Below are positions 24,952 through 34,498 of a DNA stretch of 64,000 nucleotides, in pieces. Source of the stretch: Persephonella sp964519345 (lineage in GTDB: Bacteria > Aquificota > Aquificia > Aquificales > Hydrogenothermaceae); NCBI GenBank assembly GCA_964519345.1, contig CAZFKX010000020.1, forward strand, positions 1 to 64,000, in the 5' to 3' direction. The position numbers and the translations under genes are program-made. The notes beneath the pieces are model-generated. The model worked only from the letters and a program-made list of their open reading frames with translations, was not told where the DNA came from and did not search any database. Within the stretch, counting starts at the first letter, position 1. Each line of letters starts with the position of its first letter.

Positions 24952-26600
24952 GCTTTATTTTCTCCCTTCAGTTTCTCTTTTAATATTTCACCAAGGGTGG
25001 CAAGGCCTTCTCCTTTCGGTTTGACCTTTCTCATAGCTTCTTCTATCTCTTTTCTTTCCCTGTCTTTCTCCAGTGCTTTAATACTTAGGATTACATCATG
25101 ACCTTTTATCTTTATTATCTTTGCTTCAACTTCCTGACCAAGGGACAGCTTATCGCTCGGTATCTCTATCTTCTCTTTCGTTATCTCGGAAAGGGGGATA
25201 AAACCCTCCACATCCTCATTTATATCTACGAAAGCCCCTCTTTCAATCAACTTTTTTACTTTAACTTTTATCGTATCTCCAACAGAATGCTTACTGAAAA
25301 AGTTTTCCCATGGATTATCTCTAAACTGCTTTAATCCAAGTCTGACCTTATCCTTTTCCCTACCTAAAACTTTAAACTCCCTTACTCTTTTTCCTTTAAG
25401 AACCTGTCCAATACTTTTTATCTTTGGATTCCATGTTGCATCTTCAAGGTATATCACACCCTCAACATCTTTACCAAGATCAATAAAAGCCACCTTATTT
25501 CTTACATCTTTTATCTTACCTTCAACTACAGAACCTTCAGGATTTTCCTTTAAAAATTTATCAACAGGATGAGGGTATAATGCTTTTATACTCAATTTTA
25601 ACCTTCTTTTTACCTTGTCCAGCTCTATAATTTTTGCCTTTACTTTCTGTCCTTTCTTAAAAATGTTTTTGTAATTTTCAGGGTTTATATGGGAGGTTTC
25701 GGATTTATGTATAAATCCTTCCAGAGCTCCTGTCTTAACAATAAGTCCAAAATCATTTATATCCTTTATCTCAACTTCTATCTGGTCTCCAATACCTTTA
25801 TCAAAAACCTCCCATGGATCAGGCTCAAGATCTCTTTTTGAGAATATGATTTTTTGATTTTCTTTATCTATTGATTTTACGATAAGATCTATTTCTTCTC
25901 CAATGGACAGCTCATTTATGCTTCTATCCCTATCCCAGGAATAGAGTGACTTTGGAAGGAATCCGAAAACTATTTTTTCAAGGGAAAGAACAACTCCGCT
26001 GTCCTGAATTTTCTCAACCCTACCCCTTACATGTTTTCCCTCTTCAAGAAGATTAAATATCTCTTCTCTTTTTCTCCTTATCTCCTCATCCATAACCTTT
26101 TTCCTTGATACTATAATACCTGGAGGCTTCCTACTGCTGTCTATCCTAAGAACATAAACATCAAATTCAGCTGGTGGAAGTTCCTCACCTTTTTTTAATC
26201 CAGATTCTGAATAAGGAAGAAACGCCTTTACACCTCCCAAATCAACAAGAAATCCTTTGTTTATCTTTTTCTCCAGTTTTGCTCCTATTTTTTCTCCTTT
26301 TGAAAAAACTTCCTCAACCCTTTGTAGAGCTTCTGAAAATATAAGGGGTTTTCTTGATATTAACTGATATCCGTCTTTGCTTCTCCGTCCAAGATATACA
26401 GCTGTTATCTGGTCTCCTTCTGAGAAGCCGTTTATCTCGCTTTTATCTATTACAACCTCTGTTTTCTGACCTACATCCACAAAGGCATAATCGTCCTGTA
26501 TTCTTACAATAATACCTGTAACCCTTTCTCCTTTCGTGTAGTAAGGAATATCCTGACTCTCCTCAAGCAGTTTTTCAAACTCTGACTGAAAATTTTCCAT
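24948..26600 (-). CDS. rpsA: 30S ribosomal protein S1
   Basis: mRNA-binding ribosomal protein of 550 aa built from six S1 (OB-fold) repeats, roughly at residues 22-88, 100-165, 185-255, 270-340, 355-425 and 440-510. Repeats such as GFIHKSETSH and GFIPLSEITKE are typical. The six-repeat layout matches Gram-negative S1. The C-terminal 40 residues are charged and free of repeats. It heads a rpsA-exchanger-accA-GT9 operon with coupled junctions. About 80 bases separate it from the V-ATPase operon upstream. Confidence 0.93.
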   Translation of the reverse strand: MENFQSEFEKLLEESQDIPYYTKGERVTGIIVRIQDDYAFVDVGQKTEVVIDKSEINGFSEGDQITAVYLGRRSKDGYQLISRKPLIFSEALQRVEEVFSKGEKIGAKLEKKINKGFLVDLGGVKAFLPYSESGLKKGEELPPAEFDVYVLRIDSSRKPPGIIVSRKKVMDEEIRRKREEIFNLLEEGKHVRGRVEKIQDSGVVLSLEKIVFGFLPKSLYSWDRDRSINELSIGEEIDLIVKSIDKENQKIIFSKRDLEPDPWEVFDKGIGDQIEVEIKDINDFGLIVKTGALEGFIHKSETSHINPENYKNIFKKGQKVKAKIIELDKVKRRLKLSIKALYPHPVDKFLKENPEGSVVEGKIKDVRNKVAFIDLGKDVEGVIYLEDATWNPKIKSIGQVLKGKRVREFKVLGREKDKVRLGLKQFRDNPWENFFSKHSVGDTIKVKVKKLIERGAFVDINEDVEGFIPLSEITKEKIEIPSDKLSLGQEVEAKIIKIKGHDVILSIKALEKDRERKEIEEAMRKVKPKGEGLATLGEILKEKLKGENKA

Positions 26601-26680
26601 AGCTTTAGACCTCTTAGTAATTAAAAATCAAATACTAAATATAATATTTTAACACTCTTTTAGGAAGTGTTTTAAAAAAA

Positions 26681-27289
26681 CTACTCTACAGATCCTAACT
26701 TTTTTATTAAAATAAGAAGTTCTCTCTCAGATTCTTCAAGGGAGCTGTTTATATCTTTTAAAGCTTTCTCATAGTGTGGGATATAAAAATGCTCAAGGGC
26801 ATTAACCCTAACAACGGTTTTTTTTAGTTCCTGTGCAAGCTTCCAGGCTTTTATTTCTGTAGATGCTATATCAAGTATAAGTCTCACAGCCTCCATAAAT
26901 GAGTTCCTTGCAATATCAATAAATATGTATTCAGAAACAGGATTAAGCGGTGCTCTAACTCTGTAAATTTTGTATTTAACCTCAGGAACTGGAATTCCCA
27001 TAAAACTTTTTTCATAAATCTTAAGCTCTCCTTTGAAAACAGATATCTTGGACTCTTCAATAATATAATCCTTACCTGCTTCCATATATGCTTTCTTTAG
27101 GAGATTGTAACTTTTCTGGACAACCTCGTTAAGCCTTTTTCTGTAAGCCTCTACCTTGTCTATTATTAACAAAATCTCCTTAAGAAGTATGTCTCTTTTC
27201 TGTTCTAAAATATCTTTCCCATCCTTTATAATTGAAAGTTCTTTCTTCAGTTCAATAAGATCCGTTTTATTTTTTGTATATCTGATCAT
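26681..27289 (-). CDS. atpD: V/A-type ATPase subunit D (central shaft)
   Basis: Central-stalk subunit that rotates inside the A3B3 head, 202 aa. The long N-terminal and C-terminal helices form the expected antiparallel coiled coil, and the C-terminal RVNALEHFYIPHYEKALKDI motif is diagnostic of V-type subunit D. The start overlaps subunit B by four bases. It is the last gene of the operon. Confidence 0.93.
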   Translation of the reverse strand: MIRYTKNKTDLIELKKELSIIKDGKDILEQKRDILLKEILLIIDKVEAYRKRLNEVVQKSYNLLKKAYMEAGKDYIIEESKISVFKGELKIYEKSFMGIPVPEVKYKIYRVRAPLNPVSEYIFIDIARNSFMEAVRLILDIASTEIKAWKLAQELKKTVVRVNALEHFYIPHYEKALKDINSSLEESERELLILIKKLGSVE

Positions 27290-28629
27290 TTTATAAACTC
27301 CTCTATATCTTCTTTTTTAAGTCTTACGAGCTCAGAACGGGGTAGTGTCTTCAATAAATCCCATCCTATACTGAGTGTTTCCTCCAGTTTTCTATGTTGA
27401 TATGGGTCTTGTTTTACAAAAAAATTCTCAAACTTTCTTCCAAACTCAAGGTACGATCTTTCTATCTCGCTTATTTCAGATTCACCAACTATGGAAGCAA
27501 GCATCTCAATCCTTTTTGCCCTGGCATAAGCTGAGTATATCTGATTAGCCCATCTTTTATGAATATCGCTAACAGCTCTGTTCATAAGTCTGGATAATGA
27601 CGGAAGTACATTCACAGGAGGATATATACCTCTCTGGTGAAGTGTCCTGTCAAGAACTATCTGACCTTCAGTTATATAGCCTGTAAGATCAGGAATTGGA
27701 TGAGTTATATCATCATCAGGCATTGTCAGGACAGGGATCTGGGTAACTGAACCTTTTGTCCCTTTAAGAATGCCAGCCCTCTCGTATATAGAAGCAAGAT
27801 CACTGTACATATATCCAGGGTATCCTTTTCTTCCCGGTATCTCTCCTCTTTTAGATGAGATTTCTCTGAGAGCATCGCAGTAATTCGTTATATCGTATAA
27901 AACAACAACAACGTCATAACCTTTTTCAAAAGCGAGAAATTCGCTCAGAGTAAGGGCTGATCTTACAGATATAAGACTGTTAACAGGTGGTTCATCAGCA
28001 AGATTTAAAAAAACAGCTGTTTTTGGAAAATTTCCTCCTGATGAAATATCTTCTATAAGGTAGTTTGCAGTTTCATACTTTATGCCTACAGCACACAGAA
28101 CTGTTGCCCTCTTTTCTGTCCCGGTTTTTATCTGGCGTACAAGTTGTGCTACAAGCTGATCTGTAGGAACCCCTGATACAGCAAAAATTGGAAGTTTCTG
28201 TCCTTTTACAAGCGTACTCAGGCCATCTACAGCTGATATTCCTGTAAAGAGAATATCCTTAGGATATGATCTTTTTGAGGGATTGTATGCTTCTCCAGAT
28301 ATATCAACAAATTTCTCTGGAAGAATACTACCAAATCCATCTAAAGGATTTCCAAAAGGGTCAAGAATTCTTCCAAGCATACCCTCTGAAACAGGTATCT
28401 TAAAAGGTTCCCCACTGAATTTTATTCTCACCTCCTGTGGATTTATACCTGAACTGTCCCCCAGTATCTCAATCAATGTTATATCCTGTGTTAAAACTGA
28501 AACTTTTCCTGTTACAATCTTCTTATCCGTCCTTATAATAACCTTTTCCCCATATTTTATTCCCTTAACCGTCTTAAAAAAAAGTATATTTCCTCTCAGG
28601 GAAACAACTCCTTTATACTCAATTAACAT
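27286..28629 (-). CDS. atpB: V/A-type ATPase subunit B
   Basis: Non-catalytic nucleotide-site subunit of the V1/A1 head, 447 aa. GISAVDGLSTLVKGQKLPIFAVSG replaces a working P-loop, as in all B subunits. FLNLADEPPVNSLISVRSALT and QIPVLTMPDDDITHPIPDLTGYITEGQI are diagnostic V-type B motifs. It lies two bases after subunit A and overlaps subunit D. Confidence 0.96.
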   Translation of the reverse strand: MLIEYKGVVSLRGNILFFKTVKGIKYGEKVIIRTDKKIVTGKVSVLTQDITLIEILGDSSGINPQEVRIKFSGEPFKIPVSEGMLGRILDPFGNPLDGFGSILPEKFVDISGEAYNPSKRSYPKDILFTGISAVDGLSTLVKGQKLPIFAVSGVPTDQLVAQLVRQIKTGTEKRATVLCAVGIKYETANYLIEDISSGGNFPKTAVFLNLADEPPVNSLISVRSALTLSEFLAFEKGYDVVVVLYDITNYCDALREISSKRGEIPGRKGYPGYMYSDLASIYERAGILKGTKGSVTQIPVLTMPDDDITHPIPDLTGYITEGQIVLDRTLHQRGIYPPVNVLPSLSRLMNRAVSDIHKRWANQIYSAYARAKRIEMLASIVGESEISEIERSYLEFGRKFENFFVKQDPYQHRKLEETLSIGWDLLKTLPRSELVRLKKEDIEEFIK

Positions 28630-28631
28630 AG

Positions 28632-30362
28632 TTACTCTCCATAACTCATTATAAGCTGATGATATCTTTCCTTAATTTCCTCTATAATGTGATCATACTT
28701 TTCAATCTGATCATTACCTATCTCATACTTCGATCTCATAAAAAGATATATTTCAGGTTGATCCTTTAATATTTTTACGGGAATTTTTTTCTCGTTATAA
28801 GCTTTTACCCAAAGATCATATATGAGTTTAAGGATTTTAGCCATTTTTAACTGTTTTTCTGGTGAGGAATGAGCATCTACAGGATCAAAAGCATTCTGCT
28901 GTAAAAAAATCTCTTTTATCAGATATGCTGTCTCAACAATTAACTTTTTATCTTCTGGAAGAGATTCTGAACCTAACAGTTTAACTATTCTCTGTAGTTT
29001 ATCATCCTCCTGTAGAATCTTTATCATCCATTCCCTTAATTCGTACCATTCTTTTGAGATATTTTCCCACCAATTTTTTACAGTATCAGTATAACCGCTA
29101 TAGCTAAGCATATAGTTTATCGCCGGATAAAATCTTGAACTTGCAAGCTCCTTATCCAGTGCCCAGAAAACGGTTGTAAACCTTCTTGTATGTCTTGTAA
29201 CAGGTTCTGAAAAATCACCTCCCGGTGGAGATACTGCTCCTATAACTGTTATTGATCCCTTTTTTCCGGAAAATGTTTCCACAAAACCAGCTCTCTCGTA
29301 AACAGATGCTATCTTTGATGCAAGATCAGCAGGAAATCCTTCTTCTGCAGGGATCTCATTTATTCTTGCTGAAAGCTCCCTTATAGCCTCAGCCCATCTT
29401 GAGGTTGAATCCGCCATAAGAGCAACATGGTATCCCATATCCCTGAAATATTCCGCAATTGTTATACCAAGATATATAGATGATTCCCTTGCAGATACAG
29501 GCATATCAGAAGTGTTTGCAATAAGTATTGTTCTTTCTATTAACTTCCTTCCTGTATAAGGATCTTCCAGCTGAGGAAATTCATTAAGAACTTCTGTCAT
29601 CTCATTTCCCCTCTCCCCGCATCCTATATAAACTATAAGATCAGCATCACTCCATTTTGCAAGGGTTTGCTGAAGAACGGTCTTTCCTGTTCCAAAACCT
29701 CCCGGTATAGATGCAGTCCCTCCTTTAGCAATAGGAAAAAGAAAGTCTATTATTCTCTGTCCTGTGATCATTGGAATTTCTGGTCTTAATCTTTTCTTAA
29801 AACTTAAAGGTACTCTTATAGGATGTTTTCTAAGCATATTTATCTGAATACCGTTATCAAGTTTAACAAGCATATCTTTAACACTGTACTCTCCATAATC
29901 AGCAACATATACAGCTTTTCCTTCTCCTGTGGATAGAATCCTGTGAATAAAAGATCCTTCCTCAACATAACCTATTTCCTGACCATAAAAGACAGATTCT
30001 CCCTTCTTTATTGAGGGAAAAAATGACCATTTTTTTTCTGGATCTATCGGAAACTGTCGTTCTCCTTTTTTTATCCTTATTCCAAGTTTGTCTAAAGGTC
30101 TTTGAATTCCGTCAAAAGCTTTTCCTAAAAGTCCTGGAGAAAGAACAGCAGAAAACATCTCACCTGAAAAAGAAATATCTTCACCTAATGAAAGACCCTC
30201 AGTATTTTCATATACCTGAAGGACAACTTCATTTTCAGAAACAGATATAATCTCTCCTATAAGCTTTTCATTTCCTACATAAACCATCTCAAGTAAAGAG
30301 GGTCTTTCTCCTTCAAGTCTCGCTTTAACAACTGAGCCTGAGATATAAGAGATCTTTGCCAT
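28632..30362 (-). CDS. atpA: V/A-type ATPase catalytic subunit A
   Basis: Catalytic ATPase subunit, 576 aa, normal for bacterial V/A types. The P-loop GGFGTGKT lies near residues 221-228; most V-type A subunits have GPFGSGKT or GAFGSGKT there, so this is a variant. The non-homologous region (about 115-190), GCGERGNEMTEVL and the SRWAEAIRELSARINEIPAEEGFPADL motif confirm a V-type rather than F-type subunit. Flanked by subunits E and B with gaps of two to three bases. Confidence 0.97.
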   Translation of the reverse strand: MAKISYISGSVVKARLEGERPSLLEMVYVGNEKLIGEIISVSENEVVLQVYENTEGLSLGEDISFSGEMFSAVLSPGLLGKAFDGIQRPLDKLGIRIKKGERQFPIDPEKKWSFFPSIKKGESVFYGQEIGYVEEGSFIHRILSTGEGKAVYVADYGEYSVKDMLVKLDNGIQINMLRKHPIRVPLSFKKRLRPEIPMITGQRIIDFLFPIAKGGTASIPGGFGTGKTVLQQTLAKWSDADLIVYIGCGERGNEMTEVLNEFPQLEDPYTGRKLIERTILIANTSDMPVSARESSIYLGITIAEYFRDMGYHVALMADSTSRWAEAIRELSARINEIPAEEGFPADLASKIASVYERAGFVETFSGKKGSITVIGAVSPPGGDFSEPVTRHTRRFTTVFWALDKELASSRFYPAINYMLSYSGYTDTVKNWWENISKEWYELREWMIKILQEDDKLQRIVKLLGSESLPEDKKLIVETAYLIKEIFLQQNAFDPVDAHSSPEKQLKMAKILKLIYDLWVKAYNEKKIPVKILKDQPEIYLFMRSKYEIGNDQIEKYDHIIEEIKERYHQLIMSYGE

Positions 30363-30365
30363 ATC

Positions 30366-30902
30366 TTATCCATTAATATATTTAATAACTACAGTCTTTA
30401 TCTTTTCATCTAACATTCTGAATATATCTTCTTCTGAGAATGAGATATAGATCTGTCCTTTCTCGAAAATAATCCTATCTTCTTCGTGAACTTTTATATC
30501 AAAACCTTCAAAGAGATAAGACCATTTTTCTGGAGTATATACGGTTCCTTCCTTAAAATTTTTTTTAAGCCATTTACTGAAACACAGAAGATAATCTTCA
30601 AATCTTTCTTTCAAAATATATTTAATATTACTATTAACAGACATTATAATATTATCTATCTCCTTATTTTCTTTTCTTCTTCCCTCCATCTGAATACTTA
30701 TTTTACTTCTTGTTTTCTCATCCTGAAGATACCTTTTAAAGGTATCTATCTCTTTTTCAAAATATTCACCACCCTTTTTGTGTGCTTCTTCCAGCTTAAT
30801 TCTGTATATGTATTCAGCCTCTTTTAATCTACTTTCAGCTTTTTTCCTTGCCTTATATCGAACTGCCTGTAAGAAGTTTTCAAAATCTGATTCCGAGAAC
30901 AC
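30366..30902 (-). CDS. atpE: V/A-type ATPase subunit E (peripheral stalk)
   Basis: A 178 aa protein with a long charged N-terminal helix (about residues 1-60) and a C-terminal globular part, the E-subunit layout. Sequence conservation is weak, so the call rests on shape and on its place between subunits F and A. It would pair with the G-like subunit encoded first in the operon to form the stator stalk. Its start overlaps the F gene by 23 bases. Confidence 0.8.
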   Translation of the reverse strand: MFSESDFENFLQAVRYKARKKAESRLKEAEYIYRIKLEEAHKKGGEYFEKEIDTFKRYLQDEKTRSKISIQMEGRRKENKEIDNIIMSVNSNIKYILKERFEDYLLCFSKWLKKNFKEGTVYTPEKWSYLFEGFDIKVHEEDRIIFEKGQIYISFSEEDIFRMLDEKIKTVVIKYING

Positions 30903-31182
30903 CTGCTAAAAATCCTTTAATATCTTTTTTAATATAGATACCGTCAATAGACGGAATAAAAACTACCGCGGGAACAGCTTTTTTTCTGATATTTTCTGAA
31001 AATTTTTCCTGAAAAATATTAAAATACCTATCTACAACTACAATAATACCTATATCGTCCTGTGATAAAACTTTACTCATCTTTTTTACAAAATCCTCAT
31101 CATCCTGAATCTCTAAAATATCAACACCTGCAAGTGAAAAACCTATAACCTCATCCTGATTTCCTAAAACAACAATTTTCAT
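30880..31182 (-). CDS. atpF: V/A-type ATPase subunit F
   Basis: Small CheY-like subunit that binds subunit D in the rotor shaft, 100 aa. The KIVVLGNQDEVIGFSLAGVDIL start and PAVVFIPSIDG segment match subunit F. It overlaps the start of subunit E by 23 bases and the end of subunit K by four, so expression is tightly coupled. Confidence 0.9.
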   Translation of the reverse strand: MKIVVLGNQDEVIGFSLAGVDILEIQDDEDFVKKMSKVLSQDDIGIIVVVDRYFNIFQEKFSENIRKKAVPAVVFIPSIDGIYIKKDIKGFLAGVLGIRF

Positions 31183-31451
31183 TCTATCGTTCCGAGTATA
31201 AGAATTGCTATTATAAGGCCGTATATGGCTATGCCCTCAGCAAGTCCTATAAATATAAGTGCTCTTCCTGAAAGTTCAGGCTTTTCACCAATCGTCCCCA
31301 TTGCTGCAGCACCAACAAGTCCTACAGCTATTCCTGCAGCTAAACTTGAAAGTCCAACTGCAAGAGCTGCTGCTATATAGGCAAGCCCCTCATCTGCAAA
31401 AGCAAAAACAGGTATAAGAACTATAAACAGAACTTTCAGATATTTTGCCAC
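31179..31451 (-). CDS. atpK: V/A-type ATPase proteolipid subunit K (c ring)
   Basis: Rotor-ring proteolipid, 90 aa from GTG 31451, chosen because AAGGAGG lies about five bases upstream. The first 20 residues look like a cleavable signal peptide ending AFA-DEG, as in Thermus. One hairpin follows: helix 1 with GLSSLAAGIAVGLVG and helix 2 with the ion-binding Glu in FIGLAEGIAIYGL. No Gln is seen in helix 1 and Gly follows the Glu, so proton rather than sodium coupling is my guess. Confidence 0.88.
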   Translation of the reverse strand: MAKYLKVLFIVLIPVFAFADEGLAYIAAALAVGLSSLAAGIAVGLVGAAAMGTIGEKPELSGRALIFIGLAEGIAIYGLIIAILILGTIE

Positions 31452-31497
31452 CTCTACCTCCTTCAATCATAAAAATAGGTTCTTACAGTTAAATAAG

Positions 31498-33285
31498 TCA
31501 AGAAATGGTAAAAGGTCTGTAAGGAATTCCCCCTCCAACATAAAAACGTTTAAAAAACTCATAGTATTCAAGCCTTAAGGTCTGAATAGCCACAATAATC
31601 CCCTCAAGAATGATTATAAAAATATTCCCTCCAACTATAACAAGCCAGTACAAAAATCCTCCTCCTCTCTCAGTCTCTATAAGCTTTGCCACCGTAAAAA
31701 CAGCAAGGAATAAAGCAGAATGAGCAAGGGCAAAAGCACCAAGCCTTATAAAAGATATAGTATTTGTAAAATACTCTAAAAGCTCTCTTAACGTATCTAT
31801 TATAGAACCTGTAACCGTTTTTGTTCTGTAAAAAATAATAATAAAAGAGGTAAATATAAGAACTCCGAGAGCAATAAGATCATACTTAATATCTATTTGA
31901 AATACCAATCCTTTTACAAAAATACCTATAATGTACCAGTAAATCAAAAACCATAGAAGACCTCCTTCTCCAGTAATCAGCGCTATAAATTTTTTCCTCT
32001 TAATAAGAGAAATCATATTAAGGATAAAACCTGCTGTTATAACAATAATTCCTACAGCTATACTTAACGTAAGTATTCTTTCTATATTCTCTATAGGTGG
32101 AAAGAGAATTGAAGGTATAATATTGTGAAACCCAAAAAACGAGCCGTAAAGACATCCAAAAAATGCAGAGCTTAATCCTGTTAGAATAAAAATTTCTCCA
32201 GCATCTTTATACCTTTTCCTCAAAAAATATCCTGTAAGAGAAAGTGTCGCACCATGTCCAACATCTCCAAACATAATTCCAAATAGAATAAGAAACGTTA
32301 TTCCAAAAGGTATTGTAGGATTTATCTCTCCATACTTTGGATATGAGAAGTTCTGTATAAGTCTTTCAAAAGGTTTAAAAATCCGGGGGGTTTTCAAAAG
32401 AACAGGAGCATCTTCTCCTGCAGGAAAAAAATCAACCTTAGAATAAAGAACCGCTCCTAAAAAAAACCGCCTTTTCCTGTAAGGAATCCATCCATAAAGA
32501 ACAAAATAATCATTCTCTATATCCAGACTTTCTTTTGCTTTATAAATCTTTTCCAGATTCTTTAAAACCGCATTTATAACAAGAATTCTCTTTCCATACT
32601 TTTTACGAATATTTTCCCTTTCCTCTTCAAGTTCATCTGATTTTTTAAAGATATAATCTTCTTTTTTTTCAGTAAAATACTCAACAGGTATTATTTCTAT
32701 CCTATTCTTATCAATAATCCTTGATATATGCTTATGAGCATCCTCCGTATATAAGATGATAGAAGCACAGCTTCCTTCTGAGATAGGTTTTGAGATAATA
32801 AATCCTCCATATTCTTTAACTGAAAGAGTTACAGGCTCAAGATTTTCAATAGGTATAAAACCTGCTTTCATTTTTATAAAACGTATTTCCTGAGATAGTT
32901 TCCTAATATTAAGAATGCCTGAAAGAGATCTCTCTATAAGACGAGATTTTTCAAGAATCTCTAATTCTTTTTTGATCTCCTTATCAAGATTTGATATTTT
33001 ATCAATCTCGGAACTTACCTCCATAAGTTCTTTTTCTATATCTTCTATTGATAAAGGTCTGCTTACAACTGTTTTTTCCTCTTTCTCCAACCTTAGAATA
33101 TCAATATATTTCTCAGACAGATTGTATAGATAGCTAACTCTTTTTTCCTCTTCAAGATAAATTCTTTTTCCTTTACTGTAATCTATATGAAGGACAGAAG
33201 CTTTCCCTATATTCTGTATTTCCTCATCTATTCTGTCTTTTGGTATTTTTATCCTCACATAAAGCATTTTTTCGGGAAAAAGCAT
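31498..33285 (-). CDS. atpI: V/A-type ATPase subunit I (a subunit, ion channel)
   Basis: Membrane stator subunit of 595 aa, somewhat shorter than many homologues. The N-terminal half (about 1-300) is a soluble coiled-coil arm, and the C-terminal half has about seven to eight membrane helices. FGIMFGDVGHGATLSLTGYFL and SFIRLGAFALAHSALFLAVF (with the channel Arg) are diagnostic. It lies two bases after subunit C. A gap of 46 bases before subunit K is the widest in the operon. Confidence 0.94.
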   Translation of the reverse strand: MLFPEKMLYVRIKIPKDRIDEEIQNIGKASVLHIDYSKGKRIYLEEEKRVSYLYNLSEKYIDILRLEKEEKTVVSRPLSIEDIEKELMEVSSEIDKISNLDKEIKKELEILEKSRLIERSLSGILNIRKLSQEIRFIKMKAGFIPIENLEPVTLSVKEYGGFIISKPISEGSCASIILYTEDAHKHISRIIDKNRIEIIPVEYFTEKKEDYIFKKSDELEEERENIRKKYGKRILVINAVLKNLEKIYKAKESLDIENDYFVLYGWIPYRKRRFFLGAVLYSKVDFFPAGEDAPVLLKTPRIFKPFERLIQNFSYPKYGEINPTIPFGITFLILFGIMFGDVGHGATLSLTGYFLRKRYKDAGEIFILTGLSSAFFGCLYGSFFGFHNIIPSILFPPIENIERILTLSIAVGIIVITAGFILNMISLIKRKKFIALITGEGGLLWFLIYWYIIGIFVKGLVFQIDIKYDLIALGVLIFTSFIIIFYRTKTVTGSIIDTLRELLEYFTNTISFIRLGAFALAHSALFLAVFTVAKLIETERGGGFLYWLVIVGGNIFIIILEGIIVAIQTLRLEYYEFFKRFYVGGGIPYRPFTIS

Positions 33286-33287
33286 AT

Positions 33288-34127
33288 TTATACACCTACA
33301 AGCATCTTTTTTATCTCTTCATCCGGTATTCTAAATTTTTTGCCTTCATACACAGCTTTTATATTGTTTATCTCTATTTCTTTAAGCCTTAAAAGGGAAA
33401 AAGGAACTGAAAATTTAAATGGGTATCCATACCATACTCTGTTTATCTGATTTATATGGTAGCTGTAAACAGCTTTTCTGAAAGAAACAAAATCTGAAAA
33501 TTCTTCTCCAATAATATCCTTTAAAAAATCGGAAATATCAGATATAGAACTTAAAGACAGTATCTCTGATATTTTTCTATAGCTTATCTTGTAGCTGAAA
33601 GGAAGTATAAAGGGATATACATCTTCTGGATCGGATTTATAAATTATCCTCAGTTTTACAGCAGTTACTAAGTTCTGAAGATCGTAAAAGCTCCCTATGA
33701 TAAATCTTGCTTCCCTTTTTTCTGAATAAGAAAGTCTATTTATAGATTCTTTTATCTCTTTTAGAAACATAAGATCTATCTTTCTCAGCCTAAACTCATA
33801 ATCCTTCCCCTTTCTTATCTCTCCCTTCAGCTTTGTTATACTTTTTCTTTTTATAAAAAAAAGCTGTATTAGCTCTCTTTCCTTTCTGCCGTATCCTGAA
33901 ATCAACTTTCTCAATAAATCTCTGAAGTAGTCTTCAAGTCCTTTATATACGCTAACCTCTTCAAAATCTTTTATGTATATTCCATAGTCTGTTCTCTGAA
34001 GATATGAGAAAATATCTCCCACTGTTCTTGAATCCAGAAGGTTCTTAAAAAAGTCAGAGCTTAAAATGGTTGATTTTATACTTCTTGATTTTGAAGATAT
34101 GTACACCGATCTGTACAGTTTTATCAT
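33288..34127 (-). CDS. atpC: V/A-type ATPase subunit C
   Basis: All-helical funnel-shaped subunit that links rotor shaft and c ring (V0 d / A-type C family), 279 aa. The start is taken as ATG 34127, which overlaps the preceding stop as ATGA; a TTG two codons earlier is also possible. The family is poorly conserved; the helical pattern, the length and a gene order G-C-I support the call. Confidence 0.8.
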   Translation of the reverse strand: MIKLYRSVYISSKSRSIKSTILSSDFFKNLLDSRTVGDIFSYLQRTDYGIYIKDFEEVSVYKGLEDYFRDLLRKLISGYGRKERELIQLFFIKRKSITKLKGEIRKGKDYEFRLRKIDLMFLKEIKESINRLSYSEKREARFIIGSFYDLQNLVTAVKLRIIYKSDPEDVYPFILPFSYKISYRKISEILSLSSISDISDFLKDIIGEEFSDFVSFRKAVYSYHINQINRVWYGYPFKFSVPFSLLRLKEIEINNIKAVYEGKKFRIPDEEIKKMLVGV

Positions 34128-34444
34128 CTGCAAATCTCATCTTGTATAATTTTTATTATCTCAGATAGTATTTTATGTTTATTTTTCTCAAATCTCTCCC
34201 TTATTCCCTGTATCTTTTTATTTAGCTGTTTCTCTTCTTCTATTTTTTCTTTTTTTAAATCTTCCAAAAAACATTTCTTGAGCCTGATCTTTTCTTTTTC
34301 AGCCTTCTTCCTGTAATCTTCAATTATCTTTTCATACTCCTCCTCAGCCCTCTTAAGTATCTCCCTGTACTTCCTTTCAGACTCTTTAAGAATTCTATAA
34401 GCCTCTTTATCCGTCTGTAGAATTTTCTCTGTAATATCTTCCAT
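34124..34444 (-). CDS. V/A-type ATPase stalk subunit G/H-like
   Basis: A 106 aa, almost wholly charged coiled coil (many Glu-Lys heptads, no membrane segment), typical of the peripheral-stalk subunit that pairs with E. It is the first gene of the operon, as the G-type gene is in Thermus. A TATATT element about 20 bases upstream may be the operon -10. The family has little sequence signature, so identity is by shape and context. Confidence 0.75.
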   Translation of the reverse strand: MEDITEKILQTDKEAYRILKESERKYREILKRAEEEYEKIIEDYRKKAEKEKIRLKKCFLEDLKKEKIEEEKQLNKKIQGIRERFEKNKHKILSEIIKIIQDEICR

Positions 34445-34498
34445 GATATTCTCTTTTTAATCTTAAATATAGCGAAGAGAGAGATTTTAAAAAAGGGG

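Noticed and set aside
26640..26680. Hairpin AACACT/AGTGTT between the V-ATPase operon and rpsA as a terminator
   Set aside because: The stem is only six pairs, AT-rich, and lacks a clear T run on the minus strand, so I could not support it.
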